In this document: in pieces, positions 45,746 to 54,142 of the stretch
Numbering within the stretch: position 1 is the stretch's first letter
Layout of the letters: each line of letters begins with the position of its first letter
DNA from: Hyphomicrobium sp.
GTDB lineage: Bacteria; Pseudomonadota; Alphaproteobacteria; Rhizobiales; Hyphomicrobiaceae
Direction: 5' to 3'
Assembly (NCBI GenBank): GCA_016793445.1
Contig: JAEUME010000017.1
Span: forward strand, 1 to 57,893
DNA length: 57,893 nt
Notes under the pieces: generated by a model
Database searches by the model: none
Seen by the model: only the letters and a program-made list of their open reading frames with translations
Told to the model about the DNA's origin: nothing
Program-made: the position numbers and the translations under genes

Positions 45746-45968
45746 TGGGCAACTGGGCAGATGCCCAATCGGATAAGAATCAGTCTACAGAAGAAAAGCC
45801 CTATTATCAAACAGAATAGGCGCGGCTTCGCCGCGGTGGCTCGGCGGGGTGCGGGTTATTTTCCATATGTGATGTGTCAATCTTCTCTGTCCTTAAGACG
45901 CCCCTGTGGACTTGGGTCGTGGACACGCGACGTCGCAACGGGACAACTGGCCATTTGGCTAGTTGCAC
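45746..45968. repeat. Short repeats upstream of parA, candidate partition site
   Basis: Two related elements, GGGCAACTGGGCAGATGCCC (45746-45765) and GGACAACTGGCCATTTGGCT (45941-45960), lie in the 367 bases between parA and the GIY-YIG gene. Each combines a CAACTGG core with a partly palindromic flank. Similar elements occur again at 46567-46603. Repeats close to parA often form the centromere bound by the partner protein. Confidence 0.5.
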
Positions 45969-46029
45969 ACTTGGCACAAACATCGAGCGCAGTTGAGTGA
46001 GCCGGGCAATATCCGCTACACTGGATCAG

Positions 46030-46563
46030 ATGAGTTTCTGCGTTTACGCCATCATCGATCCCCGGTCCGACGCGATCTTCTACGTCGGCCAGACGCGTCA
46101 TCTGGCGCGGCGCCGTGCCGAGCATCTCGAAGGCACGGACAGTCTCTCTGGCTTGCATATCCGGCAGATCAAGGAGAACGGCTTCGTGCCGCTGTTCGTG
46201 CGGCTGGAGACCTGCCAGGACGAGACGGCGGCCTTGATGGCCGAGATCTTCTGGATCGAGTGTTTCAAATCACGCGGCAGCCAGCTCGCCAACGCGCAGG
46301 CCTTCGCGGGCTATGTCGTGCGCGGCGCAGAACGCAAGAAGCGATCACGCGATCTCTCTGAGATGAAGCAGGCGAAGCTGAAAGCCATCGCCAACGGCAA
46401 GCCGTCGCGCGAGACAAGCGCCTGGTCGAAACGCGACATGGCCCGTCTCAAGGGCATGATCAAATCCGGCATGGACGTCGCCGCGATGGCGGATGCGCTG
46501 CAGCGCTCGATGGGCTCGGTGCGTGACAAGCTTCGCACCCTGCAGCGCGGCCCCAAGGGCTAG
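46030..46563 (+). CDS. GIY-YIG nuclease domain protein
   Basis: The 177-residue protein opens with a GIY-YIG nuclease domain. The two motif strands are VYAI (5-8) and YVG (18-20), followed by the conserved arginine/histidine helix LARRRAEH, a glutamate in AEIFWIE and an asparagine in QLANAQ. All catalytic positions of the fold therefore appear present. The C-terminal half (KRDMARLKGMIKSGMDVAAM, then RSMGSVRDKLRTL) looks like a helix-turn-helix DNA-binding tail. It is the first gene after the par-like repeats and 124 bases before the repeat-solenoid gene. Confidence 0.85.
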   Translation: MSFCVYAIIDPRSDAIFYVGQTRHLARRRAEHLEGTDSLSGLHIRQIKENGFVPLFVRLETCQDETAALMAEIFWIECFKSRGSQLANAQAFAGYVVRGAERKKRSRDLSEMKQAKLKAIANGKPSRETSAWSKRDMARLKGMIKSGMDVAAMADALQRSMGSVRDKLRTLQRGPKG

Positions 46564-46566
46564 GCG

Positions 46567-46603
46567 GGGCAGTTGGCCAATGGGGCAATTGGGCATTTGG
46601 CCA
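46567..46603. repeat. CAATTGGGC-type repeats between the nuclease and solenoid genes
   Basis: Overlapping elements GGGCAGTTGGCCAAT and GGGGCAATTGGGCATTTGG lie just after the nuclease stop. They share the CAAYTGG and CATTTGG cores with the repeats upstream of parA, and AATTGGGC with the Rep iterons. They could be binding sites for the partition partner or another plasmid protein. Confidence 0.45.
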
Positions 46604-46687
46604 AGACCGAAGATTTCTGCGGACCGTTTCGGTGCGCAACGCGCGTGGGCTCGCGTGCACCGGCGCGTGAGGGTACGCTGACATCAG

Positions 46688-48148
46688 ATGGCAGGCGGCA
46701 GCACGGAGGCATGGAACGAGGGTACACACGAACGTCTGGCGGCGTTGCACGCGCTTCTCTCTCCGATGGCGCCCTCCGGCACCCTGGACGCATTGGAAAG
46801 AGCGGCAGCACGCCACCATCGCTTGCTGCGCTGTCTGCCAGAACGATTGGCGGGCAATGTGGAGGAGGGGGCAAAGCGACTGGGCATTACGCCCGACGCC
46901 TACGTCAAGGCCGCGCTGAAATCACCGCCGCTCTTCTACAGCGCACCGGCCCGGGTCGATGAGCGGGCGGACCGCCTCGCGGAGCTTCTGAAGGTCGATC
47001 GTGCCGCCATTCTGACGGCGGCGCTCAGAATCCCATCGCTCTTGCTCGTGGAGCCCGATACGGTCTTCGCCCGCATCGGCAGGCTGGAAGCGGTGCTGGG
47101 CTTGCCCAAGGTCGAGGTCATCATCATGGCCTTGCGCAATCCGTCGACATTGGTGACCTCGCCCGATGCGCTCAGCAGAAGGCTGCTGGCGGCAGCAGCG
47201 GCTTTGGGTGTGCCGTCTGCCGATCTGGTGACGGCAGCGAGACGTGATCCCGGCATCTTCTCGCTGACGCCGGAACGCCTTAAGGCGGCGGCCGACAAGC
47301 TGGGAAACGCTCTGGACCTCGACGCCGCCGCCCTCCGGCACTTCTGGCAACGCAATCCGCACGTTCTGACGCGCGATGCGGACGGGCTGATCGAACGTTT
47401 GCGGTCGCTGCCCGGTATTCTGGGATGCAGCGAGGCGGCGCTGCGCAAGCTGGTGCTCGCCAATGCGGCGCCGTTGCTGATGCCGGCAGAAACGGTCAGT
47501 CAGAAGATCACGGACGGGGCAGGGGTGCTCGGCATCGAACCGATCGAATTTCTCAGGCTGTGCGTGCGAAGTGCATCGCTTTTCAATTTCAAGACGGAAA
47601 CGATCGTGCAGCGGCTGCTCGATCTGTCGGCCGTGTTCGGTGTGCCGCGCGCAGCGGTGCTGAAGGCGGCGCTGCGCCATCCGCAACTGCTGGTGATGGC
47701 GCCGGAAACATCCGCGCGAAACATCCGCCTGAGCGCGGACCTGCTCGATATCAGCTTTGACCAACTGGCGGGGGCGGCGCTCAAGGCACCGGCGGTGTTT
47801 GCCGCAAGCCCGTCCAACATGATGCTGCGCGCGGGCCAGAACGCAGCCTGTCTCGGTGTGCCGGTGCGAAGCTTTGTCGGCGCGGCCCTCAAGAACCCGA
47901 CATTGTTTTCGCTCACCCCGCACAACATCGCCCCCAAAGTGCCGGTCGTCTGCGATCTCATGAGAGAGGCAGGCGGCGTGCGCTCGATGGAAGAGGCGCT
48001 GTCGAAATGCCCCTCGGTCCTCACCTATTCGGTGCAGCGATTACAGGAGCGCGTGATGATCGCGCGGGAATATCCGGGGCGGTTTTCGTTTTCGGTGCTG
48101 GTGTCCATGCCGGCCGTCAAGGCCGCGAAGTTATTGAAAACGCGATAG
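46688..48148 (+). CDS. Repeat solenoid protein with mTERF-like 36-residue repeats
   Basis: The 486-residue protein is almost entirely tandem helical repeats. Units begin at residues 43, 79, 115, 151, 187, 223, 259, 295, 331 and 367, each exactly 36 residues with no insertions; an eleventh of 38 residues and a partial twelfth follow. The pattern is P at position 2, a hydrophobic pair at 4-5, P and E/D at 9-10, R near 15, LG(V/I) at 23-25 and AALR at 33-36. This resembles the mTERF repeats of mitochondrial and plant nucleic-acid-binding proteins. There is no signal peptide, membrane segment or catalytic motif. A cytoplasmic DNA- or RNA-binding role is inferred from the resemblance. Confidence 0.8.
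   Translation: MAGGSTEAWNEGTHERLAALHALLSPMAPSGTLDALERAAARHHRLLRCLPERLAGNVEEGAKRLGITPDAYVKAALKSPPLFYSAPARVDERADRLAELLKVDRAAILTAALRIPSLLLVEPDTVFARIGRLEAVLGLPKVEVIIMALRNPSTLVTSPDALSRRLLAAAAALGVPSADLVTAARRDPGIFSLTPERLKAAADKLGNALDLDAAALRHFWQRNPHVLTRDADGLIERLRSLPGILGCSEAALRKLVLANAAPLLMPAETVSQKITDGAGVLGIEPIEFLRLCVRSASLFNFKTETIVQRLLDLSAVFGVPRAAVLKAALRHPQLLVMAPETSARNIRLSADLLDISFDQLAGAALKAPAVFAASPSNMMLRAGQNAACLGVPVRSFVGAALKNPTLFSLTPHNIAPKVPVVCDLMREAGGVRSMEEALSKCPSVLTYSVQRLQERVMIAREYPGRFSFSVLVSMPAVKAAKLLKTR
46814..47893 (+). repeat. Ten tandem 108-bp coding units of the solenoid
   Basis: These bases encode ten consecutive 36-residue units (residues 43-402) with identical length and no indel. The units are similar in protein but not in DNA sequence, so the array is old and under selection for its fold rather than recently amplified. 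Confidence 0.85.
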
Positions 48149-48268
48149 CGATTGCCGATTCGATATATTCGGGTAGAATCAAAACGGAAATTAACAAGAA
48201 TTTAATTCAATTCGTAATATTCTGGTAATTGGGCGAAATCATTCGGGGAGAATGTCGAGGGGGTTCAT

Positions 48269-51200
48269 ATGAGTTTTTCGGGCGTATTGCGTACCATCCG
48301 GTCATCTCAATCAGGGAACGTGTTCTTCGCGTTGTTCGGGGCCGTAGCGCTTGTCGGCGTCGTGGGCGCCACATCGATGCAGGTGATGCGCGGACCCGTC
48401 CGTTCGATGTCCGAGGTGACCAAGCGGACCGTGGCAGAAAACAACATGATCGCCTCCTCCAAGCTTGCCCTTTTGGCGGCGACGACACAGGCTAATGACG
48501 GGGACTGCGACGCCGACACGTTTGTTGAACCCATACCTTACGAAGATGCTGGAGCCTCTCCCAAGCCGACCGGCGGGGGTTACCTGCCCGCCACCATCGG
48601 TGCGGCCATAAATGACCCTTGGGATACACGCTACGGGTATTGCGTGTGGAACAGTGGCGCTCTTACCAGCGGCAACGGCTGTGCGGCGAACTTCCTCACA
48701 GGCTCAGCTGATCAGACGGGCTATGCGATTGCAATTATCTCAGCCGGTCCTGATAGAACTTTTAACACCACCTGTAGCGCCTATCCGACGGCCACGGCGT
48801 TGAATAAGACGCCGGGTTCGGACGACGTGGTGCTGGGGTATACCTACGCAGAGGCCGAGGCGAATTCCGGCGGTCTGTGGAATCTAAAAGATGCAGATAC
48901 TGCAAAAATTGCAAAAAATCTTGAAGTTACGAATAACGCGGGAGATCAGGTTGCATTTGCTTTGGATGCTGAGACAGGTATGGGGGATTTTATCGGCCTG
49001 ACAACAGGCGGAATCACAGCCAAGGGGACAAATCCGTTATCGATCACTGGAGGATTGAAACTGGATGACGATTTTGTAGAAACGGGTGCGTGTACAGCAG
49101 CCGAAAACGACGCTTTCGCGTTTGACACGACCGGGGACAAGTTGATCCGCTGTAACGGCGCGAACTGGGTTGCGGCGGGCGGCTCCGACAACCTCGGTAA
49201 CCATATTGCCACGCAGAATGTTCAACTGGGTTCGTACTGGCTGTCTGGTGATGGCGGCAATGAGGGCGTTCAGGTCGCGGCCGATGGCGCCATCAGCACA
49301 TCCGGTGCCTTGACGACAGGTTCAACATTGGCGGTGGGCACGAACGCCACGGTGGGGGGTACGTTGGGTGTCACCGGCGCGACGACGTTATCCACCGTGA
49401 ACACATCCGGTTTAGGTACGCTGAATTCACTGTCGGTTACCAACGCCGCGGCTGTGGGTGGCACACTGAACGTAACGGGTGGCACATCATTGACGTCTTT
49501 GGCCACGTCCGGCGTGGCCACTTTGAATTCTTTGGCGGTCACAAATGCAGCCACAATCGGCACGACGCTGGGCGTGACGGGCGCGACGACACTGTCGACC
49601 GTAAACACATCTGGCTTGGGCACGCTGAATTCTTTGGCGGTAACGAACAATGCGTCTATCGGCGGTGAATTGGATCTGACGGGTGGAAAAATCGTCAACC
49701 TGCTCGACCCCACGGCGGCGCAGGATGCCGCGTCCAAGGCGTATGTCGATGCGCGCGTCGCGGCCGGGACAGGCTTCGTGGAGGCCGACCCGCAAGTGGC
49801 GACGCTGAACGCCACTAAATGGTGTGTGGCGAACGCGGGCGGCACGGCGATCGAGTGTACGGAAAACACGCCCGCCGGCGCGGCCGACAATTTGGGTAAC
49901 CACACGGCGACGACAAACATTCAGTTGGGCGCCAACTATCTGTCCGGGGACGGGGGAAGTGAAGGGGTAACGGTATCAGCAGACGGGAGAGTCGGCGTAG
50001 GTGGAGTTGCTGGTGGTACGCAAAGGTTTACCGTTAGAACTAACGCCGACTTAACAGCGACAGAGAGCATTGTATTTGCTTCACCGACAGGTGGATTTTT
50101 AACATTCGCGCCAGATGCGCCTGCATCTGGGTGGAATTCATTAACCCAAAGCGGTGATGCTGTAATGATTTTTGCCGATAGTACTGTTGGCACAGGAAAT
50201 TTAGTTTTGGGCAACTGGGGTGGCGGGGGAATGCGCATGACCAATGCGGGGAATATTGGTATTGCGGAAGGGAATCCTGCGGATAAACTTCACGTTGCAG
50301 GTCAAATCAGAATTGATAATGATAATAACACCACGAACAAAGGCTGTATTCGCTTTGATGGTGGAACCAATAAACTTCAATACTCCCATGACTGTAGTTC
50401 TTTTTCCGATATGGGGGGTGCTGCTGCCGACAACCTCGGCAACCACATCGCCACGACGACGCTGCGCAGCGATACAAACAACACGGATGACCTGGGTACA
50501 ACGGCCATCCGTTGGAAAGAGGGTTGGTTCTCACATAATTTGAACGCGAGAGCTTTGCTGCTGGAGGGCGGGTTCATCCAATTAAATTCGGATGGCGACG
50601 CGGATGTCGGTTTGATCACAGAGGCTGGTCTTGACGGGATCGGTTTGGTCGGGAACGCGACACGGATTGCCACGCCGGATCTTTACGTCACCGATGCGGG
50701 TGATGTGGGGATTGGGGATAACACGCCATCGAGCAAATTGCAGGTGAACGGAACGGTTACGGCAACAGCGTTTGCCGGTTCCGGCGCGTCGCTCACAGGG
50801 ATAGGCAGCGCCAATATAACCGACGCATCGATTACAGCATCAGATTTGGCCATGGACTCGGTTGGAACTTCTGAGATCATAGCTGGTAGTGTGACAACGT
50901 TAGAAATTCTGGATGGCACGATCACAGCGGCGGACATCGCGGCGGGCGCGGTGGGTAGCAGCGAAGTCACCGATAACTCCCTAACGGCTGCCGACCTGGC
51001 GGCCGATTCAGTTGGAATTTCGGAGCTGAGTGCTACGGGCACGGCTTCGTCCTCTACTTTTCTTCGTGGGGATAATACATGGGCAGCGGCGACGCCTCCT
51101 CCGGGCACACTCTGCGGTTTGGCATCCGGGACCGGGTGTGCGGGTTCTTGTGGCACAAGTGTCAGCGTTGCGACGTGCAACGGAACAAACTTGGTTTCGA

Positions 51201-51310
51201 CGGGATGCCCGGCCGGATATACTTCGAGATTAGCAATGATGAACACTGGAGGGTCGTGCGGAATGGGATTCACGCCCACAGTTTGTATTGAGACCTGCAG
51301 CAAAAATTAG
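48269..51310 (+). CDS. Large pilin-like/tail-fibre-like surface protein
   Basis: The 1013-residue protein follows GAGGGGG and begins with a pilin-like hydrophobic helix after a Gly (SGNVFFALFGAVALVGVVGA), as in TadG/pseudopilin or PilV-type proteins. The rest is a threonine- and glycine-rich beta structure with repeats: three 34-residue units (361-462), three DNLGNH modules, and a tail-fibre-type segment (DAGDVGIGDNTPSSKLQVNG). The end is Cys-rich (about the last 65 residues, ten or more cysteines). I infer a surface adhesin or minor pilin, perhaps for mate recognition in conjugation. It could be phage-tail derived. It lies 120 bases after the solenoid gene. Confidence 0.78.
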   Translation: MSFSGVLRTIRSSQSGNVFFALFGAVALVGVVGATSMQVMRGPVRSMSEVTKRTVAENNMIASSKLALLAATTQANDGDCDADTFVEPIPYEDAGASPKPTGGGYLPATIGAAINDPWDTRYGYCVWNSGALTSGNGCAANFLTGSADQTGYAIAIISAGPDRTFNTTCSAYPTATALNKTPGSDDVVLGYTYAEAEANSGGLWNLKDADTAKIAKNLEVTNNAGDQVAFALDAETGMGDFIGLTTGGITAKGTNPLSITGGLKLDDDFVETGACTAAENDAFAFDTTGDKLIRCNGANWVAAGGSDNLGNHIATQNVQLGSYWLSGDGGNEGVQVAADGAISTSGALTTGSTLAVGTNATVGGTLGVTGATTLSTVNTSGLGTLNSLSVTNAAAVGGTLNVTGGTSLTSLATSGVATLNSLAVTNAATIGTTLGVTGATTLSTVNTSGLGTLNSLAVTNNASIGGELDLTGGKIVNLLDPTAAQDAASKAYVDARVAAGTGFVEADPQVATLNATKWCVANAGGTAIECTENTPAGAADNLGNHTATTNIQLGANYLSGDGGSEGVTVSADGRVGVGGVAGGTQRFTVRTNADLTATESIVFASPTGGFLTFAPDAPASGWNSLTQSGDAVMIFADSTVGTGNLVLGNWGGGGMRMTNAGNIGIAEGNPADKLHVAGQIRIDNDNNTTNKGCIRFDGGTNKLQYSHDCSSFSDMGGAAADNLGNHIATTTLRSDTNNTDDLGTTAIRWKEGWFSHNLNARALLLEGGFIQLNSDGDADVGLITEAGLDGIGLVGNATRIATPDLYVTDAGDVGIGDNTPSSKLQVNGTVTATAFAGSGASLTGIGSANITDASITASDLAMDSVGTSEIIAGSVTTLEILDGTITAADIAAGAVGSSEVTDNSLTAADLAADSVGISELSATGTASSSTFLRGDNTWAAATPPPGTLCGLASGTGCAGSCGTSVSVATCNGTNLVSTGCPAGYTSRLAMMNTGGSCGMGFTPTVCIETCSKN
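49349..49654 (+). repeat. Three 102-bp tandem repeats in the surface protein gene
   Basis: Residues 361-394, 395-428 and 429-462 are three 34-residue units of the form GTLGVTGATTLSTVNTSG followed by LGTLNSLAVTN. The first and third are nearly identical in protein and close in DNA, the second more diverged. The pattern suggests a beta-helix or triple beta-spiral stalk. Confidence 0.75.
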
Positions 51311-51968
51311 CCTATTGATAGGCTGGTGCGGCGACGGAAGTATATCCAGGCAACGAAGTCTCATGCCGTTCTCTCCCTGAGCCAGGACCCAGCGTTTTCT
51401 GCGGTGGTCTCAATGGACTCGCTATGACAATCAAATACAAAATGCCGGGCGAAGCCCGTCTCTTCAGGAAAGGCGTCTTGTGGCGCTATCGGTGGCCGTG
51501 GAAGGCCATGTCGCTTCGGCGCTCCCGGGCTTGCCGCGTTCGACAGACGTGTATCAGCATGCACGACGCGCGCCGCGAGGAGGGGTTTTCGCGCTCTCAA
51601 AAGTGAGATGAGTGTGAGGGGCCGGCCGCTTGCTCGTCCCGCCGAGCAAATGCTGAGGACTCTCGGCCGTCCTGTACCCTCAGTCTTGTAAGGTCGCAGC
51701 TTTACGCTTTCTCGTCAGAGGTGCGGCGCAGTGAGGCGAAGCCGAACGAAGGGTGAGGAGGCAAAAACCAATGGCCGCGACTGCGGCCATGCCTTTATGC
51801 CGAGCGCTAGCGAGGCTTTCTAACTTTGAACTTCATATCCAATGGCGATACGTTCTTTTTATTCACAGCGTGTGGGTAAGGCCCCTGTGGGATTCAAGAT
51901 TCTATTTATTCAAGATTCAGATTCCACCGCGAATTATCAGCCTATGTCTGTGGCTTAGCCTTCGAAAA
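51311..51968. other. Intergenic region before the replication origin
   Basis: About 660 bases with no supported gene. Short frames on both strands near 51361-51606 overlap each other and have no clear family. The right part, from about 51800, becomes AT-rich (TATTTATTCAAGATTC), which fits the unwinding region of an iteron origin. Confidence 0.4.
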
Positions 51969-52165
51969 GTGAGAAAATGGGCGGGTTAGGTGAGGAATTG
52001 GGCGGAGTCGCGGGAGGAATTGGGCGGCATGAAGTGAGATAACGGGCGGGTTTGCGTGAGCAATTGGGCGGCGGCTTTTTGCCAAAGGTGAGGAATTGGG
52101 CGGAGTTACCCACAGGCGAGGCCGCGCGCGGGGTTGCGGCGGACGACAGGTGAGAAAATGGGCGG
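51969..52165 (+). repeat. Iteron array of the replication origin
   Basis: Seven direct copies of a 16-bp element close to GTGAGNAATTGGGCGG start at 51969, 51990, 52012, 52034, 52056, 52088 and 52150. The first five are 21-22 bases apart, two helical turns, which is the usual pitch of Rep-binding iterons. An AT-rich stretch lies to the left, and the Rep gene ends 22 bases to the right. This is very probably oriV. Confidence 0.85.
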
Positions 52166-52187
52166 CGGGAGAAACGCCGGTCATGAC

Positions 52188-53087
52188 CTAGACGATCACT
52201 TCGATCTTGCCGTGGCGGCGGACGCTGCGGCCGATGCGGCTGCGGGAACGTTCATCGGCCGCGGATTTGAGGGCCTCGGGCGATTTTTTCAGCCAGGTGA
52301 GCTGCAGTTTTTCGACCGTACGGCCGCGTTTGACGGCGGCGACGGTGACGACATAGTCGGTCAGCTGGTTGATCTCTTCTAAAGCGGGCTGCAGCGCGTG
52401 CTTATTGAAGTCGGCGTAGCGGGGCAGCTTGTCATCCGGCACGCCCAGATGGGCCCTGAAATCGTCGACGGTGAAGCTTTCGCTCTGGGCGTGCATGTTG
52501 ATGCGCCGTTCGATCATCTCGTAGAGGCGGATCGAGTATTTGCTGCGCAGCAGATACATGATTTCTGACTTCAGGCGGGCCCAGGTGTGGGAGTTCTCCA
52601 GGATGCGGAACAGGCTCTCATGGAAGGTGTAGTAGAAGGAACCCTGGTCTTCGTCCTCTTCGGTGTTGGGCCCGAGCAAATTGATACGGGTGGTGAGAGC
52701 GCGGCCGGTGCGGGGATCGCGGTAGCGGACCTTGGCGAAGGCGCCCATCAGGCGGTCGAAGGCTTCGTGCAGGCGGTCGTTGGATTCATGGCTGCCGCGC
52801 AGCACCGCTTTGGGTAAGCGGTAGACCTTGCCCGGCGCCATATCGTTCCAGGCATGGGCGAGCAGCTGGTTATAGAGCACGAGTTCGGTACGATTGAGCG
52901 AGGAGATCTCGACCACATCGACCAGTTCGGCAGGCTTGATGATCGAGCCCATATTGCCGGGATCGAGCGGGTGGCCGGTGGTGCGGATGTCGAGAGAGCG
53001 CAGACGCTCGGGCTGTGCGCCGGATTTCGGCGGGGCAGGGCTGGCGGATTTCTCCGTATCGTCGATCGACGCAAGACTCACAGACAC
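52188..53087 (-). CDS. repA: Plasmid replication initiator (Rep_3 family)
   Basis: The 299-residue protein shows the two winged-helix layout of Rep_3 (RepA/RepB/Pi-type) initiators. The first part includes SLNRTELVLYNQLLAHAWND and the second SKYSIRLYEMIERRINMHAQ, with FTVDDFRAHLGVPDDKLPRY, a typical initiator DNA-binding signature, near residue 205. It starts at a GTG with AGG upstream. Iterons flank it on both sides: seven direct copies downstream and two inverted copies upstream of its start. The arrangement suggests both origin binding and self-repression. Confidence 0.93.
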   Translation of the reverse strand: MSVSLASIDDTEKSASPAPPKSGAQPERLRSLDIRTTGHPLDPGNMGSIIKPAELVDVVEISSLNRTELVLYNQLLAHAWNDMAPGKVYRLPKAVLRGSHESNDRLHEAFDRLMGAFAKVRYRDPRTGRALTTRINLLGPNTEEDEDQGSFYYTFHESLFRILENSHTWARLKSEIMYLLRSKYSIRLYEMIERRINMHAQSESFTVDDFRAHLGVPDDKLPRYADFNKHALQPALEEINQLTDYVVTVAAVKRGRTVEKLQLTWLKKSPEALKSAADERSRSRIGRSVRRHGKIEVIV

Positions 53088-53165
53088 AAGCGTGCCTAAT
53101 CTGAGGTGAGAAAGTCAACGCGTGAGTTCACTTTGCTCCCATCTCACTTGAGGGCCCATCGAGCC

Positions 53166-53244
53166 CTGCCCAATTTCTCACTTTAGAGAATCCTCATAGC
53201 CCGCGCCTGCCTTGGCTTTGGTGAGGAGACGCCCAATCTCTCAC
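53166..53244 (-). repeat. Inverted iterons in the rep promoter region
   Basis: CTGCCCAATTTCTCAC (53166-53181) and ACGCCCAATCTCTCAC (53229-53244) are copies of the origin iteron in the opposite orientation, upstream of rep. Partial copies are GTGAGAAA at 53106 and CCATCTCAC at 53140. They may be the operator through which Rep controls its own synthesis, or part of a handcuffing mechanism. Confidence 0.75.
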
Positions 53245-53334
53245 TTTTGGATTCGGCCCGGCCTTTGGGGCTGCATGCCGAGTGATGCTCTGCTAGTTTG
53301 AGATGGCTATGGGCAACAAGCGTGGAGTATTGCC

Positions 53335-53496
53335 GTGAGGTTCATGCGCCGCCGCGAATTGACACCGCAAGAGCGGTTTGAGCTATCGAGCGGTCCCACC
53401 TATGCGGTGGACGAACCGAGAAGCCGGTGGCTTCCGTGGATCGTCGTGTCGGTCATCGTCATGGCAGGACTGATCCTAGAATTTTCAGTCTTCTGA
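53335..53496 (+). CDS. Small single-span membrane protein
   Basis: A 53-codon frame starts at a GTG with GGAG seven bases upstream. The N-terminal half is charged and soluble (MRRRELTPQERFELSS) and the C-terminal half is a membrane segment (WIVVSVIVMAGLILEFSVF) ending the protein. No family is recognisable. Such small membrane proteins often occur in plasmid transfer or stability regions. Confidence 0.6.
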   Translation: MRFMRRRELTPQERFELSSGPTYAVDEPRSRWLPWIVVSVIVMAGLILEFSVF

Positions 53497-53908
53497 AACC
53501 GTCACGCGGCCTGACATGTCAGGTTTTCGGAGCCGCCCGTCGCGTTGGCAGTTGAGGACGGCGCCGTCGCGGCGCGGTCAAGGCCGGACCGCTGTCAGGC
53601 GGTTCGCCCGGCCTGAGCCTTGATCGGCAATGCAGGTGCCGTCCAGGCCAATGCGCGAGGGAGCGGCGGCGCCTGACGGGCAGGTTTTTGGTGAGCCTGG
53701 AGCGGAGGACAGACCTCGTCGAACGCGTTTCTAGCGTCGGCATAAAAAAGTTTTTGCAGCAGCGTCGTCCTCAGCATCCCGCAGCACCGGTCAGCACGCG
53801 ACAGTCACAGCCAAAGTCCCGGTCCAACGCCGAAAGACGGCGATCGTCGTGCCATTGCGGCTGCGTTACGCTTCGGCAATATCACGGCAATGCTAGCAAC
53901 TGCCGAGG
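53497..53908. other. Intergenic region with a perfect palindrome
   Basis: CCTGACATGTCAGG at 53510-53523 is a perfect 14-bp palindrome 13 bases after the small membrane protein gene and is followed by TTTT, so it may serve as a short terminator or as an operator. A longer GGCCGG/CCGGCC inverted repeat lies at about 53590-53625. I see no gene. Confidence 0.5.
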
Positions 53909-54139
53909 GTGACGACAGTGGACGATACCCGCAAGGTTCTGATCAGGTCGCGCTTCGCAAGCGCGCCCGCCGTGCTCTCCCGCAGTCCAGTCGCGCGTGG
54001 ACAGAAGAACCTCTCGCTCGCGCGGTCCGATATCGTGCGCTTGTCCCGTCTCGCCGAACGCGACCGCCTTTCGCAGGCGAAGCTGATTGCCAAGGCGCTG
54101 GACGCCTACGAGGCGTTGTATGGGCGGATCGGAGACTGA
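53909..54139 (+). CDS. Small basic DNA-binding-like protein
   Basis: The 76-residue protein starts at a GTG and has a helical C-terminal half (SDIVRLSRLAERDRLSQAKL, then IAKALDAYEALYG) after a basic N-terminus. The form suits a ribbon-helix-helix regulator or relaxosome accessory protein. It ends 3 bases before the next gene and is probably cotranscribed with it. Confidence 0.6.
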   Translation: MTTVDDTRKVLIRSRFASAPAVLSRSPVARGQKNLSLARSDIVRLSRLAERDRLSQAKLIAKALDAYEALYGRIGD

Positions 54140-54142
54140 TCG

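Noticed and set aside
51969..52165. Regular direct repeats that could suggest a CRISPR array
   Set aside because: The units are 16 bases with spacers of about 6 bases, there are no cas genes, and a Rep gene is adjacent. These are iterons.
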